From contig CAZADH010000012.1 in assembly GCA_964483805.1 (NCBI GenBank), positions 1-45,900 of the forward strand: DNA of 45,900 bases, read 5' to 3'. The notes under the pieces were generated by a model. The model was given only the letters and a program-made list of their open reading frames with translations, was not told the origin of the DNA and made no database searches. Numbering within the stretch: the first letter of the stretch is position 1; the number at the start of each line of letters is the position of its first letter. Positions 7,855-15,625 of this stretch are shown one piece after another. The position numbers were made by a program, and so were the translations under genes. This stretch comes from CAZADH01 sp964483805. GTDB taxonomy: Bacteria > Muiribacteriota > Ozemobacteria > Ozemobacterales > Ozemobacteraceae.

Positions 7855-8931
7855 CTACTGCACCGGCCGTGTCGCTTCACCCGACAGCTTGCGCCGGGCG
7901 AGATACCGCAGCGCGCCGGACGAAACGAGCACGGCCGTGCCGAGCCCGACGGCAAACCACAAGGTGACACCGCGGATCAGCAATGTCGACACCACTGCGC
8001 GCGCCCGATCGATGCCGACGAGAACGAAGAAGACGCCCAGAGCGCCCTCGGTAACGAACAAACCACCGGGAACAAACGACAGTGCCCCGACGATTGACGA
8101 GAACGCGTGGGCAAACAGCGCCACCAGCATCAGGTCGGGAATGTCGACCGCCAACGACCGGAAGATGAGATACAACGCGACCCCTTCACCCGCCCACGAC
8201 ACCGCCGACAACGGCACGGTCAGGAGCAGACTGCGCAGCGACAGCAGGTTGTGGGTCGACTCCTCGAGCATACGGAGTCCGGGACGGAACCGGTGGAGTG
8301 CCGCGAACCGCGCCAACACGAAGGTGTCACACCAGTGCCAGAACCGCTCGCGGGTAATGAGAAGGGTTCCACCGATGACGATGATCAGCGTAACCACAAG
8401 CGTACCACCACCGTAGGCGAAGCGTGTGGCGCCGATGCCGGCCAACACGGTGAGCCCCAGCAGATCGGTGAGCCGCTCGGCCATCACCACGGCAGCCGTG
8501 CGAGCGATCGGCACGCCGAAGCGGGCCTTCATCAGCCAGGCCTTCATGAGTTCGCCCAACTTCCCCGGACTCAAAACCATGGTAAATGCGCAAAGAAAGA
8601 TGCTCAGGCTGGCCGTCACCGGGATCGACACCTCGACGCACCGCAGGAACCACATCCATTTGGCGAATCGCAGCGCATAGTTGAGCAGGACCGCTGCCAT
8701 GATGGCGATCAGCGACGGCACCGAGAAACCGCGCAGGTGCTGGAAGACATCGCCAACGTTGACCAGGAGCGCTGAAACCGTCAAAAAAATGGTGGTCACG
8801 ACGACGGCGAGGACAACCAGACGAGCGATCAGCCGGGTGGCAGTGCCGATCTGGGGCGGCGCGACCGTCGCCTCGAAACCGGGCGAAACGGTCGCCCCTG
8901 TGGGCACGTCTTGGCGGTCGCGCTCTTGCAT
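7855..8931 (-). CDS. multi-pass membrane protein, lysylphosphatidylglycerol synthase TM-region family (UPF0104/YbhN-like)
   Basis: This is a 358-aa protein with about seven to eight hydrophobic segments. Diagnostic patterns of the LPG-synthase transmembrane/flippase-like family are LNYALRFAKWMWFLRC, SPGKLGELMKAWLMK and SFVPGGLFVTEGALG. Members without the cytosolic aminoacyl-transfer domain, like this one, are integral membrane proteins of mostly unknown transport or flippase role. I place the start at the ATG at 8931. Longer frames reach 9039 but run through a terminator-like hairpin at 8994-9036, so they are unlikely. No clear Shine-Dalgarno sequence is visible. The NFACT gene follows after 21 bases. 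Confidence 0.8.
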   Translation of the reverse strand: MQERDRQDVPTGATVSPGFEATVAPPQIGTATRLIARLVVLAVVVTTIFLTVSALLVNVGDVFQHLRGFSVPSLIAIMAAVLLNYALRFAKWMWFLRCVEVSIPVTASLSIFLCAFTMVLSPGKLGELMKAWLMKARFGVPIARTAAVVMAERLTDLLGLTVLAGIGATRFAYGGGTLVVTLIIVIGGTLLITRERFWHWCDTFVLARFAALHRFRPGLRMLEESTHNLLSLRSLLLTVPLSAVSWAGEGVALYLIFRSLAVDIPDLMLVALFAHAFSSIVGALSFVPGGLFVTEGALGVFFVLVGIDRARAVVSTLLIRGVTLWFAVGLGTAVLVSSGALRYLARRKLSGEATRPVQ

Positions 8932-8993
8932 GGGCACATCATGCCACTGCACCGGGCATGAAACAAGCGAGAAGACGACCATCCCCAGAGGGA

Positions 8994-9036
8994 AACGCCC
9001 GGGCAGTCGCGGCATGATTGCCATCGCCCGGGCGTT
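8994..9036 (-). terminator. terminator downstream of the FlgM-like gene
   Basis: The arms AACGCCCGGGC (8994-9004) and GCCCGGGCGTT (9026-9036) are perfect complements. Read on the minus strand, the hairpin is followed by TTTCCCT. It lies just after the stop of the FlgM-like gene. Confidence 0.65.
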
Positions 9037-9059
9037 CAATGCTGAACCCGAGAAAGAGT

Positions 9060-9575
9060 TCAGGTGTATTCCTTGATCAATGACTCCAGTTCGGGATCGT
9101 CAAAAGGCTCATCAACAGCGTCTTTGACCATCTGAACCATCTTCTTGAGCTCGAGTTCGCCCAAGCCCAGTGCCTGACCACTCAGGCCCGAAAGCGATTC
9201 TTTGTGCTCGACCAGCATCTTCTTGACCCACTTCTCGCGAGACCGCCGATCGGTGAACACCTCGATGAGCTTGTCGGCGAGAACGCCGGCATCGACGATT
9301 TTGTAGGTCCCCTCACGGATCTGGCGCGCGATTTCTTCGAGTCGCTGCAACCGCTGCACCTGTTGTTGTTGATAGATCGCCGGGTTGACGCCACCTTGCG
9401 CCAATCCGGTCGTCCCGGTCGTGAACCGGTCACCACGCGGTTCCGGTCCGCCGACGCCGCCTTTTTCCCTGAGCTTATCGGCAAACTCCGTCTTCTTGGC
9501 GGGGTCTGTTTCGCTCTTGGGCTTCGGCTTGATGATGATGATTTTGCTGCCGGAACCTTTGATCGAGTCAACCAT
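9060..9575 (-). CDS. FlgM-like anti-sigma-factor domain protein
   Basis: This is a 171-aa soluble protein with no signal peptide. Residues about 75-105 (LQRLEEIARQIREGTYKIVD followed by AGVLADKLIEVF) match the C-terminal helical pattern of FlgM, the anti-sigma-28 factor, which binds the flagellar sigma factor. The N-terminal 70 residues are Lys/Pro/Gly-rich and probably disordered, as in FlgM. The C-terminal 60 residues are an extra acidic helical part absent from normal FlgM (about 100 aa). The ATG at 9575 has GGGAG at a good distance. No flagellar genes are in the window, so the sigma partner is unknown; the family assignment rests on one motif. Confidence 0.65.
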   Translation of the reverse strand: MVDSIKGSGSKIIIIKPKPKSETDPAKKTEFADKLREKGGVGGPEPRGDRFTTGTTGLAQGGVNPAIYQQQQVQRLQRLEEIARQIREGTYKIVDAGVLADKLIEVFTDRRSREKWVKKMLVEHKESLSGLSGQALGLGELELKKMVQMVKDAVDEPFDDPELESLIKEYT

Positions 9576-9844
9576 ACGCTTCTCCCTGTTACATCCGTGT
9601 CGCGTTGGGGCAGTCTTTCCCCTATCTCTATTACTTTAGATCGACATGGCGGAACGAAAAGTTAACCCCATGACGAAGAAAAAATCGGTTCGACACAAAC
9701 CATTATCAGCAGAGGGCCTGCGCGCATCGCGTCGTGAAGGGCCACTTCAGCAATCGTGGCACCCTACCGATATTTTAACCGGATCAGAGCATGTCGTGCT
9801 GCGGGCTCGACAAAACCGACGGCATCTGGTCACGGAGGACAAAC
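9576..9844. other. intergenic region between divergent genes
   Basis: 269 bases separate the FlgM-like gene (minus) and the TPR gene (plus). It probably holds both promoters, but I see no convincing -35/-10 pair; TATTTT near 9772 is a weak -10 candidate for the plus strand. A reading frame opening at 9646 is not supported (see rejected items). Confidence 0.5.
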
Positions 9845-11728
9845 ATGCACCGACGCATTTTCCTGGTTATCGCGATCGCCATCTGTACCTGGTGGATACT
9901 GCCTGCCCCGAGTACATTGGCGAACTCGACGACGACCCCCAACGATCGGTTCGCGCAACTGTTCGCGCAGGGCGAGACGGCGATGCGCTCCGGCGACTAT
10001 GCCAAGGCCGTCGGTTGTTACCAACAGGCGCTGGCCTTTCAATCGGCGCAACCCCGCGTTCTCTACCGCCTCGCGCAAGCAGAGCTCGGCGCAGGTCAGC
10101 ACATGGCTGCATTCGGCCACATCAGCCAGGTTGTGGCGGCTACCCCGAGCAATCTCGAGGCCCGGGTCGTGGCAGCGGAGTGCCTCCAGAAACTGGGCCG
10201 AAGCAACGAAGCTCAGCAGCAACTGGCCTGGGTTCTCAAAGTGCAGCCGGACCACGCACGCGCGCGGCAGTTGATGGCATCGGTGCCAACCGGACGGGCA
10301 ACAAACGCGCCGAAGGTCGCGGCAACACCGACGCCAGGCGCTCGCGTAACGCCACCCGCGACCACTGACCCGCGGCGCAAAGCAGCCCCATCCAGACTGA
10401 GTACCGCACCGACGGCATCACCCAATCCTGTCCAGGCCGCGGTTGCACCGACATCGGCAGCAACGCCGCAATCGGCCGCAACAGTTGACACCGAGTCGGC
10501 GGGAACCTGGCAGGTTCCTGATTTTCTGCGTCGCGGCTCCGACAGTTACGGCATTCAAATCGAATACGGCAAATACTGTCTCGAAAAGGACGACCTCGAC
10601 AAGGCGGCCACGAGTCTGGCCGCGGCAGAGCGGATCGCGCTGTCGGGCCGAGACACCCGACGGTTCCTCGAAGTGCAGATCCACCAGGCGTTGCTGGCGC
10701 TCTATCGCACCGAACTGGACGAGTTCGGCAAAAGGATCCTCAAGCTGCAGCCGCTGTTGGGCTCCGATACCTATCAAAGCTTTCTGGACACCTACACGAA
10801 GGCAACCAAGGCGCCGGGCGAACTGGACCGTCTGCGCCTGATTGCGGGCGTGGCGATGGGAGCGGAGCACTATGCGGTCGCCATCCGCCTGACGCGTCAG
10901 GTGCTCGAAAAGGACGGCGCCGACAGTTTTGCCTTGCGACTGCTGGCCCAGGCGTACATCGAGACCCGGCAGATGGATCTGGCCGAGCAGGCTTTTTTCA
11001 CACTGGTCAGACACGACCCGAAGGACATCGAGAACTTTGCGAACCTGGCCCGGTTCTACATGACAGCGAAGTACCATCCGCCCACGGCGTACAAGTTCGC
11101 GGAGCAGTTGATCCGCGTGACGCCGTCCGATCCGCGGGGTCCGCTGTTCCGCGGGATGGCGTTGATCGGCATGGGCAATCTGCCGGAGGGCATGAAGCAA
11201 CTGCAGATCGTGGCCAACCACGCGACTTTGAAAGGTGAGATCCCCGATCTGGCCAAGCGCATGGTGGCTGAGGCCAACATCATGACCAAGATGAACGAGG
11301 AAGCCCGGCGCATTCACTTTGCCCGTCTCATTGCGCTGCCGGGCAGCAAAGCCGGAGGTGCGCAAGCACTGACGGCACTTGGCGATGAGATGCTCAGCCG
11401 GGGGTCCTATTTTGCGGCCTTCCGAACGTTCATCGACGCGAAAAACCTTCCTGAGATCGGGCGAACGTATCTGGCGATGGCCAGCCGGCTGGCCTCGATC
11501 GGCGACGACATTGGCGCCGCCGTGGCCACCGAGTTTGGTCTGTCGGCCTTGCACATGGCGCTGCAGCAAAACCCCAACGACGGCCACGCCCATCTGTTCC
11601 TGGCGATCTACCATCGGGAAAACCACGACGACAAGACGGCGAACCAGCACATCGCCTCGGGGTTGTCGACCCCCACCGATGCGGCCACCAAGCGACGGTT
11701 ACAGGCGCTCAAGGCGGGGCAAAGCTGA
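9845..11728 (+). CDS. secreted TPR-repeat protein
   Basis: This is a 627-aa protein with the signal peptide MHRRIFLVIAIAICTWWILP and cleavage near residue 27. The first TPR block spans about 35-150 (YAKAVGCYQQALAFQSAQPR and following helices), then a Pro/Ala/Thr-rich linker at about 155-230, then a larger helical repeat region to the C-terminus (for example DSFALRLLAQAYIETRQMDL). No catalytic motif is seen; the role is likely scaffolding in the periplasm. The start at 9845 is supported by GGAGGA at 9834-9839. It stands alone, with a strong terminator 30 bases after its stop. The family is not recognised beyond TPR. Confidence 0.82.
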   Translation: MHRRIFLVIAIAICTWWILPAPSTLANSTTTPNDRFAQLFAQGETAMRSGDYAKAVGCYQQALAFQSAQPRVLYRLAQAELGAGQHMAAFGHISQVVAATPSNLEARVVAAECLQKLGRSNEAQQQLAWVLKVQPDHARARQLMASVPTGRATNAPKVAATPTPGARVTPPATTDPRRKAAPSRLSTAPTASPNPVQAAVAPTSAATPQSAATVDTESAGTWQVPDFLRRGSDSYGIQIEYGKYCLEKDDLDKAATSLAAAERIALSGRDTRRFLEVQIHQALLALYRTELDEFGKRILKLQPLLGSDTYQSFLDTYTKATKAPGELDRLRLIAGVAMGAEHYAVAIRLTRQVLEKDGADSFALRLLAQAYIETRQMDLAEQAFFTLVRHDPKDIENFANLARFYMTAKYHPPTAYKFAEQLIRVTPSDPRGPLFRGMALIGMGNLPEGMKQLQIVANHATLKGEIPDLAKRMVAEANIMTKMNEEARRIHFARLIALPGSKAGGAQALTALGDEMLSRGSYFAAFRTFIDAKNLPEIGRTYLAMASRLASIGDDIGAAVATEFGLSALHMALQQNPNDGHAHLFLAIYHRENHDDKTANQHIASGLSTPTDAATKRRLQALKAGQS

Positions 11729-11757
11729 CCGTTCCCACCAAGCGAACCGCGATTCGG

Positions 11758-11795
11758 CATCGCGACCGGGGCAGCCCGGTCGCGATGTTGCTTTT
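11758..11795 (+). terminator. Rho-independent terminator
   Basis: A perfect 13-bp stem (CATCGCGACCGGG at 11758-11770 with 11775-11787) and four-base GCAG loop are followed by TTGCTTTT. It ends the TPR gene and insulates the receiver operon that follows. Confidence 0.9.
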
Positions 11796-11827
11796 CGGGG
11801 AGGGTCTTTTCGCAAGCATCATCGCGG

Positions 11828-11857
11828 TTGCACTTTGCGCAAACTCCAGACTATAAT
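11828..11857 (+). promoter_or_regulatory. sigma-70 promoter of the receiver/HEAT-CheR operon
   Basis: TTGCAC (11828-11833), an 18-base spacer and a perfect TATAAT (11852-11857). The predicted start near 11864 leaves a 45-base leader before the receiver gene. Confidence 0.8.
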
Positions 11858-11908
11858 GCCGGACAATTGACCTGATACTTCACCCCACCGTTCTGGAGGA
11901 TTCGCCCA

Positions 11909-12304
11909 ATGGCCAAAACAATCCTGGTTGTCGAGGACTCCTTGATGCTGCGCAAGGTGGCCTGTTTTCCGCTCGAAAAGGCGGGTTACAAGGTCGTTGA
12001 GGCCAACAATGGCATCGAGGCGATCGAGGCAATGTCGAAGGAAGCGATCGATCTGATCATCACCGACTTGAACATGCCCGGAATGGATGGGTTCGAGTTG
12101 ATCACCCAGGTCAAAGAGAACGAGAAGTTCAAGCATATTCCGATCATCATTCTTACCACCGAAGGCAAGAAAGACATGGTGATGAAGGGCCTGACCCTGG
12201 GCGCGAATTCGTTCCTGCAGAAGCCGATCAAACCCGATCAGATGTTGCAGGAGGTCGAGCGGTTGCTGGGCAAGAAATCGAATCTCGGGAAGGAGGACAA
12301 GTGA
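11909..12304 (+). CDS. CheY-like single-domain response regulator
   Basis: This is a 131-aa receiver domain only. The phospho-acceptor is Asp53 in ITDLNMPGMDG, the acidic metal-binding residue is Asp10 (VVEDS), the switch Thr is Thr83 (IILTTE) and the conserved Lys is Lys105 (LQKPIK). It has no output domain, so it probably acts by protein contact. GGAGGA lies 8 bases upstream of the ATG. Its stop overlaps the ATG of the HEAT-CheR gene (TGATG), so translation is coupled and the two products probably act together. No histidine kinase is nearby. Confidence 0.93.
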   Translation: MAKTILVVEDSLMLRKVACFPLEKAGYKVVEANNGIEAIEAMSKEAIDLIITDLNMPGMDGFELITQVKENEKFKHIPIIILTTEGKKDMVMKGLTLGANSFLQKPIKPDQMLQEVERLLGKKSNLGKEDK

Positions 12305-15300
12305 TGACCACGCAAAACGGCACAGCCCTCCTCGAGAAGCTTCGCGATACCGACGCCAACATTCGGCGCAAAGCCGTTCTCGGCCTGGCCGACACCACTG
12401 ACAAAGACGCGATCGACGCACTTTGTCAGGCGCTGGGCGACGCCAACAAGGGCGTCCAGAACGCGGCCCTGGCGACGTTGTCGCGGGTCCGCCATGCCCA
12501 GACGGTCAAGTCGTTGCTGCCCGTGATCCAGGGTTCCGATCTCAACACCCGCAACGCGGGCATGACGATTCTGAAGAACCTCGGCACGATGCCGATTCCG
12601 CATCTGGTCGAGGCAATCGGCAAGGCCTCCGATGTCGATGAGATCATCCAGATTCTCGTGGTATTGGGCAACATCGGTTCGCCGCTGGCGACCGACCATG
12701 TGATGAAATTTGTCACACACGAGGATGACAACGTAAAGACAACGGCGGTCGAGGCCCTGGGCAAGATCCAAGATCCCAAGGCGTTGGGCGCTCTCATCAA
12801 CACCTACCACCAGACCGACATTCTGCGCTATTCGATCGTCGAAGCACTGGGCAACCTCGGCCTCGCCGACGCATTGCCGGTGTTGCTCGGCGCGCTCGAC
12901 AGCGAAGACGTCCTCGAGTATTTCTCGGCGATCGGCGCACTGGGCGCCATGGAGTCGCCCAAGGGCGTCGATCCTCTGTTTGCCAAGCTCCTCAAAGAAG
13001 AAGACGCCGGCACCCGTCGTCTGATCGTCAAGTCGTTGGCGCAGATCGAGACGGCCAACCCGGGTTCGCTGGCGAAGCTCGATCGGGCCAAACTGCGACC
13101 GATCATGCCGACGCTGCTCGAACAAGAAGATGCTGCCGAGTTCCATTATGTGGTCAAGGCTGCGGCCGCCATCGGCGACGAAGCCTATGCAACACCGCTG
13201 TTGAAGGCATTGCAGCACAACGACGGCGATGTCGTCGACTCGGCGTTCGCCGGTCTGCTCAAGTTGGGCACTGCCGCGGTCAAACCGGCTCTGGCACTGA
13301 TTGGCCAGGCGCCGTCGCCGGTGGTCATCAAGATCCTCGAGTTCCTCACCAAGGTGCCGCATCAAGATGTGCCGCGCGCCATCGTGGGTTTCAAAGAGCA
13401 TCCTGAAGATTCCGTGCGTCAGGTTCTGGCCCGCACGCTCGGCGCCAATCCCAGCGACACCTCGTTCAGCGTTCTGAAGGGCCTGCTCGCCGATGCCGAT
13501 GAGACGGTCCGCCGCAATACCGTGGTCGCGATCAAGTGCATGCTCAATTACGACGGCGCGTTGTCGGCCCTGATCGGCGCCTTCAAAGACGCCAACGGTC
13601 ACGTTCGTCGCGAGGCAGCGATGGCCCTGGTGGGTTGCCCCTCGGCGCAGGTGGTCGAGCCACTGCAAAACATGCTGCTGACCGAACCGTACGGCGACGT
13701 CCGCGAGGCGGCGGCGATCGCGTTGGCGTCGCGCAAAGACAAGGCGATCAACAAGCGTCTGATCGAGCTTCTCGAAGAGAAAGACTCGCGCATTCGAGAG
13801 ACGATCGCCAAAACGATCTACCACACCGGCGCGAAAGAGATCGTCGACGGCCTGATCCGCTCGCTCGAAGACAAAGAGTGGCGTGTGGTCACGTCGGCGT
13901 GCGCGAGCCTCGAGCACATCACCGACCTCAAGTCGATCTTCCCGCTCAAAGAGCTGCTCAAGAACAACGATTGGCAGGTGCGCATCGCGGCCATTTCGGC
14001 GCTGCGCGCGTTCAAGAGCAAAGAGTTGAAGAACTTCTTTGCACCGCTGATCGAAGACCAGAACCCAACCGTGGCCAAGCTTGCGGTCGAGGCGCTCGCT
14101 GAACTCGAAGACCAGTCGTTGGCGCAGACGTTCCGCAAGAACGTGAACCACCCGCGTTGGGAAGTCCGCTACCAGATCGTGAAAGCGCTCGGCAAAATGA
14201 AGGTTCAGGATGCGGTCGATGCGCTGATCCAGATTGTCGAGAAAGACCAGAACAACGGGGTCAAGGCGAAGGCGCTGTTGGCGTTGGCCAAGATCCAGAG
14301 CAAGAAGGCGGTCAATTGTGCGCTCGAGTTGCTCGACCACACCGATCGCGACCTGGTGATCGCCGCGATCAAGTTCTTCCTCGAGTTCCAGAACACGACG
14401 GTGACCGATCTCGAGGCGCGGCTGACCAAGATCTTCTTGCACCAGCCCTGGATCAAGAACTACTTCATCAAGTCGTTCGCCGAGAACAAGAGCCCGCTGC
14501 TCGAGTCGGTGTTGCGCGCAGTGTCGACGCCCCGTGAAGTCCGGGTGATCGACCGGGCCGACAGCCAACCCCGCGGCAACGGCAAAGAGATCTCGAACGA
14601 AGAAGCGTTGCTGCTTTCCGAGATCATCGTCGAGAAGTGCGGCATTCATGTGCCGCAGCGACAGGCCATCGAGAGCCGCCTGATCCGCGACCGCAACAAG
14701 TTCTACATCAACACCTGGATCGAGTATTACCATGCGTTGAAGTACGGCAGCGACGATCAGAAGATCCTGCACAGCCTGTTCGACACGATCACCGATCCGC
14801 GCACGAAGTTCTTCGATGAGCCGCATCAGAACCGGGTGTTGATCGACTCCGTCATCCCCGAGATGATCGAGCAGAAGATCAAGGCCGGCCAGAAAGAGAT
14901 CCGCATTCTCAGCGCCGGATGTTCGTTCGGTCCCGAGCTGTACAGCTTGGCGATGGCGATCCTCGAGGAGATCCACAGCGATCGCGTCAAGATCGTGCTC
15001 ACCGGCGTCGACATCTCGCACATCTGCTTGAACACCGCCAAACGCGGCATCTACAAGCGTGAGATGCTGCGCACGGTCGACAAGAAGTACATCGATCTGT
15101 ATTTCGAAGACGATCGCGGCGACCTGCGCATCAAAGACGAGGTCAAGAACATCTCCGACTTCAAGTTCCTGAACCTGTCGGTCAGTCACGAACTCGAAGA
15201 TCTCGAGGCGTTCGACATCATCGTCTGTCGCAGCGTGTTCAACTCGTTTGCCCAGGCCGAAAAAGAGAAGCTCGCCGAAACGATTTACAATGTGCTTACA

Positions 15301-15405
15301 CCCGGCGGCATTCTGCTGATTTCGAACCGCGAGTCGCTGTACAACGTGACCAAGGCGTTCAAGTTGTTGACCTACGACAAGACGGTCATCTACAAGAAGG
15401 CCTGA
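12304..15405 (+). CDS. HEAT-repeat protein fused to a CheR-type methyltransferase domain
   Basis: This is a 1033-aa protein. Residues 1 to about 750 are continuous HEAT/PBS-lyase repeats (pattern DxxVRxxAxxALG, for example EWRVVTSACASLEHI). Residues about 763-1033 resemble CheR, the SAM-dependent methylase of chemoreceptor glutamates: an N-terminal helical subdomain (SNEEALLLSEIIVEKCGIHV), SAM-loop-like SAGCSFGPELYSLAM at about 870, acidic VDIS, then IIVCRSVFNSF and PGGILLISNRE. Against canonical CheR, the TxNxTxFFR segment reads ITDPRTKFFDEP, GEEPYS reads GPELYS and CRNVLIYF reads CRSVFNSF, so activity or substrate may differ. I chose the ATG at 12304, seven bases from AGGAGG, over the GTG at 12301. 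It is coupled to the upstream receiver gene. Confidence 0.88.
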   Translation: MTTQNGTALLEKLRDTDANIRRKAVLGLADTTDKDAIDALCQALGDANKGVQNAALATLSRVRHAQTVKSLLPVIQGSDLNTRNAGMTILKNLGTMPIPHLVEAIGKASDVDEIIQILVVLGNIGSPLATDHVMKFVTHEDDNVKTTAVEALGKIQDPKALGALINTYHQTDILRYSIVEALGNLGLADALPVLLGALDSEDVLEYFSAIGALGAMESPKGVDPLFAKLLKEEDAGTRRLIVKSLAQIETANPGSLAKLDRAKLRPIMPTLLEQEDAAEFHYVVKAAAAIGDEAYATPLLKALQHNDGDVVDSAFAGLLKLGTAAVKPALALIGQAPSPVVIKILEFLTKVPHQDVPRAIVGFKEHPEDSVRQVLARTLGANPSDTSFSVLKGLLADADETVRRNTVVAIKCMLNYDGALSALIGAFKDANGHVRREAAMALVGCPSAQVVEPLQNMLLTEPYGDVREAAAIALASRKDKAINKRLIELLEEKDSRIRETIAKTIYHTGAKEIVDGLIRSLEDKEWRVVTSACASLEHITDLKSIFPLKELLKNNDWQVRIAAISALRAFKSKELKNFFAPLIEDQNPTVAKLAVEALAELEDQSLAQTFRKNVNHPRWEVRYQIVKALGKMKVQDAVDALIQIVEKDQNNGVKAKALLALAKIQSKKAVNCALELLDHTDRDLVIAAIKFFLEFQNTTVTDLEARLTKIFLHQPWIKNYFIKSFAENKSPLLESVLRAVSTPREVRVIDRADSQPRGNGKEISNEEALLLSEIIVEKCGIHVPQRQAIESRLIRDRNKFYINTWIEYYHALKYGSDDQKILHSLFDTITDPRTKFFDEPHQNRVLIDSVIPEMIEQKIKAGQKEIRILSAGCSFGPELYSLAMAILEEIHSDRVKIVLTGVDISHICLNTAKRGIYKREMLRTVDKKYIDLYFEDDRGDLRIKDEVKNISDFKFLNLSVSHELEDLEAFDIIVCRSVFNSFAQAEKEKLAETIYNVLTPGGILLISNRESLYNVTKAFKLLTYDKTVIYKKA

Positions 15406-15431
15406 TCCGTCTCGACATCGCGAACCCGAAT

Positions 15432-15476
15432 CCCGCCCCCGGCGCACCAGGTGTGAGCCGGGGGCGGGTTCTCTTC
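15432..15476 (+). terminator. Rho-independent terminator of the receiver/HEAT-CheR operon
   Basis: A perfect 12-bp stem (CCCGCCCCCGGC at 15432-15443 with 15457-15468) is followed by TTCTCTTCTT. Confidence 0.85.
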
Positions 15477-15510
15477 TTCGGCCATTTACGATTCTTCACG
15501 CCGGGACGAA

Positions 15511-15539
15511 TTGACCAAACCGGCAACCGAGGCTATCCT
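15511..15539 (+). promoter_or_regulatory. sigma-70 promoter for the first M30-type peptidase
   Basis: TTGACC (15511-15516), a 17-base spacer and TATCCT (15534-15539), followed by an about 80-base leader. Confidence 0.65.
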
Positions 15540-15625
15540 GAAGGATGTCGCAACGGGGCCAGGCGATGCCTCGGGCACGCGTATCCGGCATTTGCGACGA
15601 ACGATAGCCAGGAGAAATGCAAAGC

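Noticed and set aside
6148..8097. Long plus-strand frame opposite the NFACT gene
   Set aside because: The minus strand carries the NFACT domains; this frame has no motif and runs through the next gene boundary.
8932..9039. N-terminal extension of the LPG-synthase-like membrane protein
   Set aside because: The extension would be translated through a perfect 11-bp terminator hairpin and begins at a TTG without ribosome site.
9646..10368. Plus-strand frame of 240 codons
   Set aside because: It overlaps the well-supported TPR gene in another frame, and the protein becomes Arg-rich low-complexity typical of out-of-frame G+C-rich DNA.
12238..15447. Long minus-strand frame (1069 codons) opposite the HEAT-CheR gene
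   Set aside because: Antisense shadow of repetitive G+C-rich codons; the plus-strand protein has clear HEAT and CheR-like motifs, a promoter and a ribosome site.
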